From NCBI RefSeq assembly GCF_048544455.1, contig NC_133538.1:44283969-44347968 (forward strand): a DNA stretch of 64,000 nucleotides. The letters run 5' to 3'. This document shows positions 1-11,182 of this stretch, piece by piece. The position numbers and the translations under genes are program-made. The DNA comes from Silene latifolia (taxonomy: Eukaryota > Streptophyta > Magnoliopsida > Caryophyllales > Caryophyllaceae). Under the pieces are notes generated by a model that saw only the letters and a program-made list of their open reading frames with translations, was not told the origin of the DNA and made no database searches. Positions within the stretch are counted from its first letter, which is position 1, and each line of letters begins with the position of its first letter.

Positions 1-219
1 AACCATGAACTGATAGCTTCATCCCTATGCCAACCAAGTGATGAAAACAACCCTAATGAACATCTCATTCTACAAGGGGATGAAAGCCTCATGGACTGTT
101 ATCCTCATATCATCCCCAACAACGAGAGTGAAGTGCTCAAGTGGGTCAATGCTCAAGATCAAACATTCAAGCCGCTGGATGCTGCAAAGGAGATCCTTGA
201 GGAGGAAAGTAATGATTAG
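1..219 (+). CDS. Partial ORF, C-terminal tail of an unrecognised element protein
   Basis: Frame 1 is open from the first base to a TAG at 217-219 (72 residues, acidic, ending EILEEESND). The start lies outside the window. I do not recognise the family. It is followed directly by a long non-coding tract of tandem repeats that leads to a Tat-type LTR, so it is probably the tail of the last ORF of that plus-strand element. An overlapping frame that opens with an ATG at 38 runs to 310 and looks like a shadow. Family assignment is inference from position only. Confidence 0.4.
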   Translation, partial: NHELIASSLCQPSDENNPNEHLILQGDESLMDCYPHIIPNNESEVLKWVNAQDQTFKPLDAAKEILEEESND

Positions 220-840
220 GAGTCCGTATCAACGATTAAGTCTGAGTCCGAGTCCGAGTCTTAAGCTTTCTCATATCTATCCTAGTGTCTGTCCTTTTAT
301 TCCTAAGTGACAAACTGGGGGTTGTCCCTATGAGTCATACGTATTCATCGAGTCTGTGCTAACATCTTATTTATCTAAATAACAGCAAAATTTCCAACTA
401 TCATATATTCTCTCCTTTACCATTTCTCGTTGACAACGAGAATTGATTTGAGAATTGATTTAAAACAAACAACACGTTCCAATGTGAGTACACTCAAGTG
501 ACGTTCCGTGCCGAGTAAGCAGAGGACTCGAAACTCCGTGTCCATTCTCTTTACCTATTCCATGTTTGGCAATAGAAACCTTTCATTAGCACCCAGTTTA
601 GAACGAGCTTCTATCAAAGGGATCCTAAGATGAACCTAGATAACAAACCATAACATCTCCTTGTTCATGATCAATGACGGAAGGCAAGCCCATTCCCCAC
701 AAAAATGTCCCATCACCAAATATCAACCTCTCACCAACGAGTACATCCCCGTCTGTACCTTTACCTGCCTCGAACGAAGGACGGCAAAGAACAATTAAAT
801 CAAAAACCAAAGCCAAAGCAAAATCAGAGCCAAGGCCAAA

Positions 841-1056
841 ATCAAAGGCCCAAGCTAATATCCTTTCACCCAAAGCCAAAGCGAAAGGCCAAAAATCAAA
901 GGCCCAAGCTAATATCCTTTCACCCAAAGCCAAAACGAAAGGCCAAAAATCAAAGGCCCAAGGCAATAACCATTCACCCAAAGTCAAAGCGAAAGGCCAA
1001 AATCAAAGGCCCAAGCCAATATCCATTCACTCAAAAGCCAAGGCTAAAGCCAAAAC
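841..1056 (+). repeat. 54-bp tandem repeat, about 4 copies
   Basis: Copies begin at 841, 895, 949 and 1002, each opening with atcaaaggcccaagc. The period is a multiple of three, so a frame starting at 674 stays open to 1069 and reads as an 18-residue Lys/Ala/Gln-rich repeat. I treat that as a by-product of the period, not as a gene. Confidence 0.8.
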
Positions 1057-1066
1057 AAAAACAGGA

Positions 1067-1535
1067 TAGTGAAATTCAAGTTCACTATTTTCACAAAATT
1101 CAAACGACGGAAACAAAAACCGTCATTTTCAAATCAAAAACAAGGTAGTTCAAATTCACTATTTTCACAAATTTCAAACGACGGGAAATAAAACCGTCAT
1201 TTTCAAAACAAAAATGAAATAGCGAAATTCAAATTCGTTATTCTCTCACAATTCCACACGACGGAATTACAACCGTCCTTTTCAAACAAAAACGAAATAG
1301 TGAAATTCAAATTCGCTATTTTCCCACAACTTCAAATGACGTAATTGAAAACCGTCACTCCTCAAGAAAATTTAATTTACGAAATTCAAATTCGTTATTT
1401 CCCACTATTTCAAACGACGGAAATTAAAACCGTCCATTTCAAACAAAAATGAAATAGCGAAATTCAAATTCGTTATCTTCACAAATACTCAAATGGCGGA
1501 TTTAAAAAACCGTCACTTTTCAAACTTTGGACCAA
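1067..1535 (+). repeat. About 78-bp tandem repeat, 6 copies
   Basis: Copies opening with gaaattcaaattcg begin at about 1071, 1147, 1224, 1302, 1381 and 1459. Each holds a small inverted pair, gacgga ... accgtc, separated by an A-rich spacer, so every unit could form a short stem. Confidence 0.8.
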
Positions 1536-1556
1536 CAAGTCCAACACCAAAATACA

Positions 1557-1830
1557 AAGTCCGGGACCAACAAGTCCAAAGCCCAGGACCCATGAGTCCA
1601 AAACACCAAGTCCAGGACCAACAAGTCCAAAGCCCAGGACCCATGAGTCCAAAACACAAAGTCCAGGACCAACAAGTCCAAACCCAGGACCCATGAGTCC
1701 AAAACACCAAGTCCAGTACTAACAATTCCAAAGCCCAGGACTCATGACTCCAAAACACCAAGTCCAGGACCAACAAGTCCGAATTCCAAGGCCGTTAAGT
1801 CCAAAATACAAAGTCCCGGATCGACAAGTC
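1557..1830 (+). repeat. About 51-bp tandem repeat, 5-6 copies
   Basis: Units with aagtccaggaccaacaagtc begin at about 1557, 1608, 1659, 1709, 1760 and 1809. The word aagtcc recurs about every 15-20 bases within a unit, suggesting an older shorter period. ORFs here on either strand are shadows of the repeat. Confidence 0.8.
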
Positions 1831-1857
1831 CAAAGCACCAAACACTAAAACCTCAAC

Positions 1858-2110
1858 CAAAACTGCTTCACCCTTAGGTCCTTCTAGAGACTGTTACAGG
1901 GAGACCTATCAAGGATCCTGGGGATTCCCCTCAAGATCATAACCAAAACAGCTTCAATCCTAACTCCTTCTAGCGACTACTACAGGGAAACCTATCAACA
2001 ATCCTGGGGATTCCCCTCAAGATCATAATCAAAATTGCTTCACCCCTAAGTCCTTCCAGAGACTATTACAGGGAGACCTATCTAGGCTTCTGAGGATTCC
2101 CCTCAAGCTC
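1858..2110 (+). repeat. About 87-bp tandem repeat, 3 copies
   Basis: Three copies begin at about 1858, 1946 and 2031. They share actgcttcaccctta, a 'gagacctatc' block and ggattcccctcaag. Confidence 0.75.
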
Positions 2111-2271
2111 GTAATATCACACCTTAAACTTTAAGGTCCGGATATAAGATTCTGATCCCACATTTACCAACCATTTCGTGCTCAGGCCACATCAAGCCGG
2201 AGACCCCATTCCGCACCACATTACAAGCCGTAACCCACCGGCCTAAACACCACAAAATACAAACTCCATAT

Positions 2272-2720
2272 TTTATCTGTCAAACAAACCTCTTATTACC
2301 AAGCTTCACATTCCAAAATGCCGAAGCCATTTCCACCCCGACCCAAATACGAAGTCTTCAAAAATACATCGCTCCTCGGAATGGGACATGTCCATTGCTT
2401 TCTTAGGGTCCACTTTTTAGTGTGCTCACATAACAAGAAACTCTTTTCAAACTATGCCTCTTAGGTTCATCATCAAGAGGTATTTCTCTCCAATCAACTT
2501 TCAAGTCACCAAACGGAATTCACCGTCGTGACCCTCAGCTCCAGATTTTTATCTGTCAAACGAACCTATTATTACCAAGCTCCACATTCCATAATGTTGA
2601 AGCCATTTTCACCCTGACCCAGATACGGAGTCCTCGAAAGCTTTGCTACCGAGTACGGGACATATCCAATCTACCCTTAGGGTCCACTTTTTAGTGTGCT
2701 CACATGATAAGGAACATTTT
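2272..2720 (+). repeat. About 273-bp direct repeat, 2 copies
   Basis: The block starting tttatctgtcaaac (about 2272 and 2545) recurs with its downstream part ggtccactttttagtgtgct (about 2405 and 2679). The copies differ by scattered substitutions. Confidence 0.75.
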
Positions 2721-2778
2721 CACAAATTACACCTCTTAGATTCATGATCAAGGAGGAATTATCTCAAATCAATTTTCG

Positions 2779-2935
2779 AGTCACCAAACGGCTTTCGCCG
2801 TTGTGACCCTCACACTTTAAGGTCCTAACATCTCGCTTAGGCACACATTCAAACGAGTCACCAAATGGCTTTTACCGTCGTGACCTCCACACTTTAAGGT
2901 CCTAACATCTCGCTTAGGCACACACATTCAGAACT
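2779..2935 (+). repeat. About 76-bp tandem repeat, 2 copies plus a remnant
   Basis: Two copies from about 2779 and 2856 share gagtcaccaaa, 'ccgtygtgacc' and cctaacatctcgcttaggca. A related remnant lies near 2502. Confidence 0.7.
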
Positions 2936-3110
2936 ATGATCTGGTTTGATTTCACATCACGTGAATATGTAGGCAGTCCTATTACAAGGGCACAACCACA
3001 TCCCCACACACATTCAATTTTCAAACCTTCAATTTGCAACCCATTGCACACACAGCTCAGAACTACGATCTGGTTTGATTTCGCACACACGCGAATACGT
3101 AGGCAGTCCC
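2930..3110 (+). repeat. 127-bp-spaced direct repeat ending in a 'gtaggcagtc' motif
   Basis: cagaacta-gatctggtttgattt followed by gaata-gtaggcagtc occurs at about 2930 and 3057. A 'tacgtaggcag' phrase is common in 3' tracts of plant Tat-type gypsy elements (from memory), which supports the lineage call. Confidence 0.6.
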
Positions 3111-3780
3111 CAACAGGGACACAACCGCACACCCATTTCAATCTCAACCATCAACATCAATCCTCAAAAGCCGCCCACCCAGCTGCAAAAATTAATCTTA
3201 TACCTCTTTACTGGGGGCTTCTTCCTTAAGACATCGCCCATTCCTCCTTTTATCAAATTCCCACCTTATCACTCTGGGGGGCTTCTCTTTTGAGACACCA
3301 CCCATCCTTTATCCCCATACATCTTTTGAGTCTCAACTACATTCCAAAATAAATCGGCCATAGCTTAGGGCTCGGTTCGGACGATGACAAGGTCTTGGTT
3401 CCGCTCTCCGAATCATCATACCTCGAGAAGGGATCTCCAACAAGCAAACGGAGGTAAAGATGTCTGAAGAAGATAATCAATTCATGTTCCCCAGCCAAGC
3501 GAACCTTCTACCTCTGGGATTTGATACGCGTTGTCACCCTTTCTTGGCTAGGAGTTGCACTTACATGTGCAAAGTCTGTCAGAGTCACCCCCGTGTTCTG
3601 TCAACACTGCCATTTGCATCACGTTCACGACTGCCTGTTTGTCAGTCTGTCAGTATGCGTTTGTGTCACAACGGTCACGTGTCTCCAATCTATCAAATCA
3701 CGGATCTACGAGTAACAAAACTCGCCTTTAAGCTTCACAACATTCAAAACTTCTATCTCCCTTCGTGTGAGATATTACAT

Positions 3781-3872
3781 GCTAGTTGCTTGTATGCTAA
3801 CTGCCCACATGCTTATGTGCTTACGTGCTAGTAGCTTATATGCTAACTGCTCACATGCTTATGTGCTTACGT
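3781..3872 (+). repeat. 46-bp tandem duplication
   Basis: Two copies at 3781 and 3827 share tatgctaactgc and acatgcttatgtgcttacg, with two or three mismatches. Confidence 0.7.
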
Positions 3873-4249
3873 GCTTGTATGCTTGCATTCGACGTGCTTG
3901 TCTATGCGTCTGCTGGTTTGCGTGGTCATTAACCATACACATAATCTTGAGAAGACAAACTCGCTCCAACTGAGTTCTGGGTTCTTCCCAACAAACGGCG
4001 ACCCATCAAGTCCAAGGGTTTCAACCCCGTCGATTACATGGCATACGCTACCTTCCAACGAGCAAAAACTCATATCCCCGGCGAGTCCTGAGAAGTTTAT
4101 AACTCCCCAGCGAGTGTCGATTTACAAATGGAAGTCATACAGGTCTTTCAAAGATCCTCACAACATCATTCATGATCCCGATGCAGTGCTCTCCCTTAAT
4201 GGTTTTCCAGAGAGCCTTCCTTAGATGATTTATCCCCACGGATTTCATT

Positions 4250-6045
4250 TAGGATGGTCGGGATATTTTTACTAAATCTTTCGGTTACTTGTCGTTAGGA
4301 GCACCTAGACCAAAACACAATTTATAACTTCAAAAAGAACTTACAATTAGTAAAGAGGCAAGTAAAGGTCGGATCCCAAGGGACGGGAATTGAGATGAGA
4401 TTTCTATTACAACTAGTGGTGTCTTAGGGGTGTCACAATTGGGGTTTGATGTAGAAGATCACTAAACTAAATAGCAATGAAAGTAAACAAGCAAAATGAA
4501 TTAAAAGGGATGTAAACAATTGATAAAAAACACTAGGGTGTCATGGGGTCATAGGGTATTCATGGGAATTGATCATACGAACATGTTCTCAAATTATAAG
4601 CAAGCAATTATTGTTGTGATGGATCGAGTTGGTTTATATCTTACAATCCTAGGAAAGTTTGGGTCCCTTGAGCCAATCGATTAGATTGTACAACACCTAC
4701 AAGTCGACTTAGTCTTCCCTACTCAACAACATGCATGGTCTAATGAGACTCGAGTTGGTTTATGTCTTACAAGTCTCATTGAAAAGATAGGTGATGGGTA
4801 AAAAATGCAAGGATTCATAGGCTCACATTTCATCAAACATAACATGTGCATGAGTTGAGATCACAACAAGCAAGCAAATAAACTATGAAAGCATATTAAT
4901 TTAAGCATGAATCATTCCCCATGTTGGTTTCCCCTAATTACCCATTAACCCTAGCTAAGGAACTACTCACTCATTATCATGTTGAACATGCTAGCAAGGT
5001 TGTCAATCATACCAACAAAGTGAAACATGATGAATAAATTAAAGTGATTAACAATAATTAAAGAGGGATTAAGAGAATTATACCTACTAATGATTCCAAT
5101 AATAAAGCAAAGAATAAAAGAAGTACTTGATGCTTGATTGAGAGGTTGTCAATCTCCAAATAATAACCCAAATAATCTTCAATTACCCAAAATAAAGGAT
5201 GAACAAGAGAGAGATTAAGGAAATAAAACTTGTATTAAAACTTGATTAATTATTGATTACAAGATTAAAGTGAGATTTGATTGATATTAACTACACTAAA
5301 GATTGCTAAGAAGAACATGCTCTTCTAATTAGACTAATGGGGTATTTATAGTGGGGATTAGGTGGATGAATTAGGGTTAACTAAGGGCTTAAATGACGAT
5401 TAAGTCCCTACTTAAGGAAACGCCGGTCTTTTTGGAAAGACTCTGGTCTCTAGGGAGACTCTGGTCTCTTGGAAAAAGATATGCATCCTTCCTTGAAGCT
5501 TGAAGAAGACGAAATGGGTCTGCCTGAGAATCCGGGCGTCTTTAGCACGGGACGGGCGGATTTGGTGGTCTCTGCCCGGGCATCTTGGAGTGAAGACGGG
5601 CGACTTCTAGGTCTTTTGCACGGGCGTCTTGGGGTGAAGACGCACGGATTGTGGTGGTGGAGACGGGCGTCTTCTAGGGAAGACGCACGGATTGCTGTGC
5701 AGTCTCGTTTCTTCTTCTTTTCTTCCTTTTTCTTCATAGAATCCTTGGGGATATCCTCGGGGATGCAAGGATCTTTTCTCATCATTGCCCATCTACTATA
5801 GTATGTATAAAGGCCTTCTAATCTTGTCTCTCCTTGATGCTTGGTCATTGAATTCAATCAATTTAGCCTCATTTTGCCATGAAAATGCAAGGTTTGCACT
5901 CCTTTCCTACCAAGGGATCAAAACCTCAAAGAATATGCAAAACAAAGAACTAAAGACAATAAATGACCCAAATATGCACTAAAAAGCATGGGAATAAGGC
6001 TAATTCGGGGACTAAATGTGCTCTAATTATGGTCACATCATAGGA
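4250..6045 (-). mobile_element. Athila-like solo LTR with 5-bp TSD TAGGA
   Basis: The element proper is 4255-6040 (1786 bp). It begins TGGTCGGG and ends GGTCACATCA, and is flanked by TAGGA at 4250-4254 and 6041-6045. Read on the minus strand it begins TGATGTGACC, like the Athila LTR at 49397 (TGATGTGTCC), so it lies in minus orientation. There is no internal region, hence a solo LTR left by LTR-LTR recombination. A minus-strand TATA box lies at 5343-5350. Imperfect palindromic words (agactctggtctct; agacgggcgtctt) cluster at 5440-5690, upstream of that TATA. The ORFs in it (for example 5450-5857) are not genes. Confidence 0.8.
5343..5350 (-). promoter_or_regulatory. TATA box of the solo LTR
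   Basis: The minus strand reads ccccactataaatacccc around this site. It is in the expected U3/R position for an Athila-type LTR, and the palindromic words lie 100-350 bp upstream on the minus strand. Confidence 0.55.
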
Positions 6046-6797
6046 CCTCCAGCAAGTTGGAGTAAGTTGCTCCCTAGCCGAACCTATCAATGTCAACCTG
6101 GTTGGAAGTCATTACCAAACAATATCTCAAAATAAGCCCGATATTTTAGGCTATTTCCCACAATCGATCATTCGACCATCAACATGGCTGGCGAGCCTTT
6201 GTCCTCAAATAAGATACAACTCAAGGACGTATCCCGAAGATGCCTCGGGTACGACTCCTTTTCACAAGCTGGCGAGCCTTTGTCCGCAAACAAGGTACAA
6301 CTCAAGGACGTATCCAAAAGATGCCTTGGGTACGACTCCTTTTCATAAGCTGGCGAGCCTTTGCATGCACACAAGAAGAAATTCAAGGATATATCCCGAA
6401 GATGCCTTAGGTATGACTCCTTCCTATGGCTGGCAAGCCTCAAAACGCACCACCTTCAACACCAGCTGGCGAGCCTTTGCGCGCAAAAGATTCAAGGACA
6501 TATCCCGAAGATGCCTCAGGTATGACTCCTTCTTATGGCTGGCGAGCCTTTATACGTAGTCTAATTGACTTTAAACGACCCGAATCGGAAGTCGACAGAC
6601 TCTAAAATGTTCCCGACGGCAGGTCCTTGACTCGAATCCCCGAGTCGCCTCGACGTCGCCTTTCCCGATGGCATGTCCTTGGCTCAAACCCTTTTGAGTC
6701 GCCTTGACGTCGCAATGGTCTTCAGGTTGCAATCTTCGATTGACCTGGAGATCATACTTTGACTTTCTCCATGTCCAAGCCTCAGTCAAAGTTGGGG
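6041..6797 (+). other. Tat 3' tract, continued, ending in a polypurine tract
   Basis: Continuation of the tract interrupted by the solo LTR. It has 6041-6187 unique DNA, the 80-bp array (6188-6547), unique DNA with repeated 'cgacgtcgc' words (6575-6780), then aaagttgggg (about 6787-6797), the likely plus-strand primer site before the LTR. Confidence 0.55.
6188..6547 (+). repeat. About 80-bp tandem repeat, 5-6 copies
   Basis: gctggcgagccttt recurs at about 6188, 6268, 6349, 6429 (variant), 6464 and 6538, followed by caaggacgtatccc and a 'gactcctt' block. One unit is shortened to about 35 bp. The minus-strand ORF 6168-6443 follows the period and is not a gene. Confidence 0.8.
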
Positions 6798-7430
6798 CTC
6801 TCTAGATACCCAGTATCTGCACCTTCCAAAAACCACCCGATGATGATCGGACTATAACGGTTTCTTGATATACGTGCGTGGATTGGCTATACATGAGACC
6901 GTTTAATGCATTACTCGGATATGAAAAATGATTTCAAAAGTTTTCTAACTTTATTTGCATTAAAATAACACTATTTAGAGTTAAAACCGTCTTTGGACCC
7001 AAAACCGACTCAGAAACCCGCACCTCGAGTCAACCTGAGTCAACCCAAGTCAAACCAAATCTCAAATGTCAAAAATAATGCCATGAATGCCTTTATCGTG
7101 TCATTTCCATTAAAATGACCCTAATTAGAGTCAAAATCGACACCGAGCCAAAAACCGACTCGAAATTCAAATCCCGACTCACACGGGTCAAACCCGAGTC
7201 GAGCACACAAAACACCTACCTCAAGTAACACCAAAATAATCTTATTAGATGCCCATATTGTTACACGACATCTTATATGAATGCCACATATCAACAATGG
7301 ATGGAGAATTGGCCACGTCCAAATTGAAAGGGACAATACACCCCTTTCCATCACGAGGTGGCCCGCGCCTCTTTAGGCCATCTGCTTAGCCTCTAAGCAA
7401 AATAAACCGACCTACCACCCCACATTTCTC

Positions 7431-7438
7431 TATAAATA
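7431..7438 (+). promoter_or_regulatory. TATA box in the Tat LTR
   Basis: The site reads tctctataaataccac. The inverted LTR copy has the equivalent on the minus strand at 25045-25052. Confidence 0.5.
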
Positions 7439-8039
7439 CCACCCTTCACATAACAAAATCCTCACGTGAGCATCCGCCCCTTCACCTCTCCCTTAAACTT
7501 CTAGACTCGACTTCCTAAGTCACAAAATTGACACGTGTTTACGACCTACCGATCGTAAATACAAGCCTTACACATATTGTTTGGTACCGTCGCCGTGCAT
7601 TCGACCGACCCATTTCACCAACTCAACATTAATCAACATGTTTTAATTAACATATTTTCAAAACCAAATCCTTTTTTAAGGCACTCTTTTAAACTTCTTT
7701 GATCGCGAGTAGTCACAACGAGAAAACCGTCTCTAAAGTCGTCTACCACACAAACATCAAAATACGTAAGTTTGAGGGTGTAAATATCTCATTTATTTCA
7801 TGCCTATACTGTTTTTATGAGTTTATACGCATGAACAATGCATAACACGATTCAAATATAGGTTAGACGAGCCAAAACCGAGTTTTGGCCTGAGACAGGA
7901 GCTCCTTGCTATGCAGGGAAGCTCGCGCCTCTTGTGGGTGTCCAGGTCAGACTCATCCGTGTTTGTTCTCGTCTTTCCTCTTTATTTCTTTCTTATTTGC
8001 AATCTGTTTTTACCATTTCAAATGTTTAAATCATTTTTA

Positions 8040-8420
8040 TGACAAACTTTTTAACCATAAATCATAATCACCCTTGGTTCCATATACCATGACGGTTTAA
8101 TCCGTGACTCGGTGATATTAATTGGTTAATTACATTTTAAAGGAAATTCTTTTCTTTTATTTACCATTTTAATTCATTTTTATGATAAAACATATTTTGA
8201 CCATTACAAAAATCATCCTTAGTTCTTTATACCATGACGGTTTATTCTATGACTCGGTGATATTATTTGGTTAATTACAAATTAAAGGGTATTTTAAACA
8301 CCTTTTATTTTATTTACCATTTTTCTCATTTGTTTATATTTGTAAATATATTAGTCATAATTCATAATCATCCTTGGTTCTTTATACCATGTAGGTTTAA
8401 TCCGAGTACAATGATTATCT
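8040..8420 (+). repeat. About 150-bp tandem repeat inside the Tat LTR, 3 copies
   Basis: aatcatccttggttc...taccatgacggtt recurs at about 8067, 8211 and 8366, followed by 'gactcggtgatatta' in the first two. The inverted LTR near 24240-24480 has related copies, so the array predates the split of the two elements. Confidence 0.7.
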
Positions 8421-9750
8421 TGACTAATTACAAAGAAATGAACTTAACATGATTAGTTCAAATCAAATATTTTACATTTTTGTTTGTAAACTATACTTTT
8501 CAAACATGCAAATCCGACAACGAATGTTACTAACACAATATTAATTATTCCGAGTCATGCAAACAACATTTGCAAATCTTTCATCTTAAATACGGTTTTA
8601 AATAACCTTTTCAAGAACCAGGAGACGCCTCCTTAGGTCGGCTCATGGCTCGCACCCCAAGCGGCCGTCTGTTTCCATCTTTCAAAACCAGGGCAGAGCC
8701 CCTACCCTCGCAAATAGGCTCGCGCCCCTATGGGGCTGCCTTGCACTGTTCTGCCTCGTTTTTAGCACTTGTCTAGGACGATCACGATTACGGTTTATCC
8801 GAATACGTGACGGATCAGATTGATATGTTTACGTTTTTTACACTTTATCATTTGACACCCTTTTTCAATAAATGGATCGTGTTAAGCATCATAACCCGAA
8901 CTTGGTAAATGGATGTTTAATTTCCATTTTCACATGTAAATCAATCTAAATCCAACTTGACATCTTATGCTTGATATTTGGATTAACAAACCGACTTAGA
9001 AAGATCACATGTTAGGTTAACACTTTTGGATGTGCGTTCATGCATTTACACTGTTTTATCAACTTTTGCACTTAAATAACCACGATGGATCAGTAGAGCC
9101 CGCTAATGCTGGCAGGATTGGGTGTCCGATTAAAGGGCTTCCCAATACGTACCCTCACCTCTTAGTCAGAACCTTTGGATAGTGGATGGCCTTATCCAGG
9201 GCGGACGAGAGTCATTTTAGACATAGAATTCTAAAAGGGGGACGAGTCCTTATCTTTAGTACCTATGTTAAACACCGCTTTTTGCCTTGATTGACCTAGG
9301 TATAAAGTGGATTCGAACAGGTTCCAAGCATCCCACAAATGCTTGGTGGCGACTCCAAACATCTCTCCACCGTTTCGAGACCTTTACCGGGACGAAACCG
9401 ACCGATCTAAAATGATCCGGTCGAAAGCATTTTTACGCCGCCGAGCGTGGCTTTCAAAAGACCGATGCATGTCCACAGATTGGCTTGGCGTGCAGGTGGC
9501 CTGTGACTTAACAAAATTGGAGAAATTAGCGTAGATTTAACAAAATCAAATTGGAAAATAATAGAAGGAAAACATCACTTACATGGTGAGATTAGCCAAT
9601 TTAAGAGGATAAAATGAAAGAGAAAACTTGAATCCGAACAACAAACATCATAAGGGAATTTTAGAAATAACTTTAAATGACGAAAGAATAAAGAGATAAA
9701 ATAAAATAAGGTAATAACACAATTTTCGCGAGCAGCTCAGAAATTGGTAC

Positions 9751-9925
9751 TCGGTCGAGTGCTGAGTCCACTCGGTCGAGTGCCCTCTCCACTCGGTCGA
9801 GTTACTCTCTTCCAGAAAATTTCAAGTTTCTGTAAATAGGTCCACTCGGTCGAGTGGCAGGGTTTACTCGGTCGAGTGACTGGTAGTCGGTCGAGTACTA
9901 GCTCGTACTCGGTTGGGTGCCTCTC
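9751..9925. repeat. Array of ACTCGGTCGAGT palindromes in the Tekay leader
   Basis: Five exact actcggtcgagt words plus decayed ones (ctcggttgggt, agtcggtcgagt) within 175 bp, spaced about 20-55 bp. The central GG/CC form differs from the ACTCGATCGAGT form at 11985-12076. Confidence 0.8.
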
Positions 9926-10570
9926 TGTGATTTGCAATTTCCGACTAAGAATATTTTTCTTATATTAGCGACCACTCTACTAAAAACCATCACTGGTCAC
10001 ATTTTAACTATAGTACTAGTGTAATATACACATAGATGCGGTATTAACATGCCAAAGGACGGGGATAATGCCTCTCACACACTAACACGAAATAACAATT
10101 TCTTAAAACATGTCATACACATTACTCTTTCATTCAATTTTCACATATTGCCATGTACCAAATGAATAACTACATCATGTAAGAATCCTATCAACTTCTA
10201 TAGAATACATGTAATCACACTACATTTCACATAGCCTTCACACACCGACAAATAACAACCAATCCTAAAATATGTTATGCTCATAAATTATTTCATTCAA
10301 CTTCCACACATCACTATGCACCAAATGAACAAAGATATCATGCAAGAAATTTAGCAAAATTATAACATATATGTAATCATGCAATATGTCACTTCACGTT
10401 TCCCCACCCAGAATCACCTACGTAGTGACCAACCGAAACAATAGGATCTAGTTTTGAAATAAGGGATCCTTCTCACCCAAAACCGACCTCCTATTGTACT
10501 CATGTCGGGTTCATTTTATTAGACACTCCTGGATTCATTTTGGCACATTGATTTAGGTTCCAAAATCGTC

Positions 10571-10582
10571 GCTCTGATACCA
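10571..10582 (-). promoter_or_regulatory. Primer binding site (tRNA-iMet type)
   Basis: The plus strand gctctgatacca is the reverse complement of TGGTATCAGAGC. It lies three bases from the LTR border TGTAACACC at 10586. Confidence 0.75.
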
Positions 10583-11028
10583 CTTTGTAACACCCTCTAT
10601 TACGCGGCCAAGGTAATTAGGAGATGTTACCATCTCGGCTTCCCGAGGCAGTGAAATCGGAATTACAATCAAGAAACTTTATTAAATAAATAACAAGTTT
10701 AGTTATTATAAACATAAACTAATGAATAAATGAAATACAACTCGCCTATGATTATGTCATCTCCCTAGTGACTATATACTCGACTCCAAAGTCCGTAGCG
10801 CGGCCCGAATCCCGATCACGTCAACAAGCGAAACTGTACTTAACCTGCTCCCCATATAATCGAAAATATCATATGGATCGACACAGGCCACTCCGTAAAT
10901 AGGTGACAATTACACAGACAGACAAACGTCAATTTCAATAAACAAATACAGTGTGACTCAACTCAAGGTGTGTGAGTATGCAACATGACTAAAACATGAA
11001 TGATACGCTATCAAACAATAACCACTCC

Positions 11029-11182
11029 GGTATCGGGACACGCCCAGACGTGCCCACAACCACAACGGTACCGGGACACTCCCAGACATACCGACAACCA
11101 CACTGGTACCAGGACATGCCCAGACATACCAACAACCACAAATAGGTACCGGGACACTCCCAGACGTACCAGGTCCGGAAGC
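11029..11182. repeat. 38-bp tandem repeat in the Tekay LTR, 4 copies
   Basis: Copies beginning ggtaycrggaca start at 11029, 11067, 11105 and 11145, each with 'cccagac' and 'acaaccaca'. The ORFs crossing it on both strands are products of the repeat. Confidence 0.8.

Larger units (their letters stand above)
220..4249 (+). other. Non-coding 3' tract of the Tat element
   Basis: No credible gene. From left to right: unique DNA with a G-run (aactgggggttgt, about 312-324) that resembles a polypurine tract; at least seven tandem arrays between 841 and 3110, listed separately; unique DNA with two further G-runs near 3210 and 3275 (tgggggcttct, ggggggcttct); and a 46-bp duplication near 3781. ORFs of 60-147 codons here follow the repeat periods and have no recognisable domain. 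The segment resumes at 6041, beyond the solo LTR. Confidence 0.6.
1..9511 (+). mobile_element. 3' part of a Tat-lineage (Retand/Ogre-like) Ty3/gypsy element
   Basis: Order on the plus strand: an ORF tail, a 3' tract of about 4.8 kb built of successive different tandem arrays, a G-rich polypurine tract at about 6787-6797, then an LTR of about 2.7 kb. The LTR matches, in inverted orientation, the LTR that precedes a Tat-type gag at 21-25 kb. Arrays of different tandem repeats in the 3' untranslated part are known for Tat elements such as Retand and Ogre. The tract is split by a solo LTR at 4255-6040. Gag and pol would lie left of the window. Confidence 0.65.
6798..9511 (+). mobile_element. Tat-type 3' LTR
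   Basis: Starts after the G-rich tract with tagatacccagtatctg and ends near 9511 (gcaggtggcctgtg). The same landmarks occur in inverted order in the LTR at 23126-25487 plus 34320-34383. They include tgtccaggtcag near 7950 (inverse near 24550), the three 'catccttggttc' blocks at 8067-8400, and ccgccgagcgtggctttcaa near 9440 (inverse near 23190). A TATA box lies at 7431-7438. The extreme 3' end is diverged, so the exact border is uncertain. Confidence 0.7.

Noticed and set aside
1479-1776. Three overlapping minus-strand ORFs with Gly/Trp/Leu repeats
   Set aside because: They follow the 51-bp tandem repeat, change frame between units and have no start context or domain.
3460-4224. Plus-strand ORFs of 117-123 codons
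   Set aside because: They lie in the Tat 3' tract, one includes the 46-bp duplication, and neither has a recognisable domain or coding neighbour.
10571-10586. tRNA gene suggested by the tRNA-Met-like sequence
   Set aside because: It is only the 12-base primer binding site next to an LTR border; no cloverleaf follows. No complete tRNA or rRNA gene was seen in the window.
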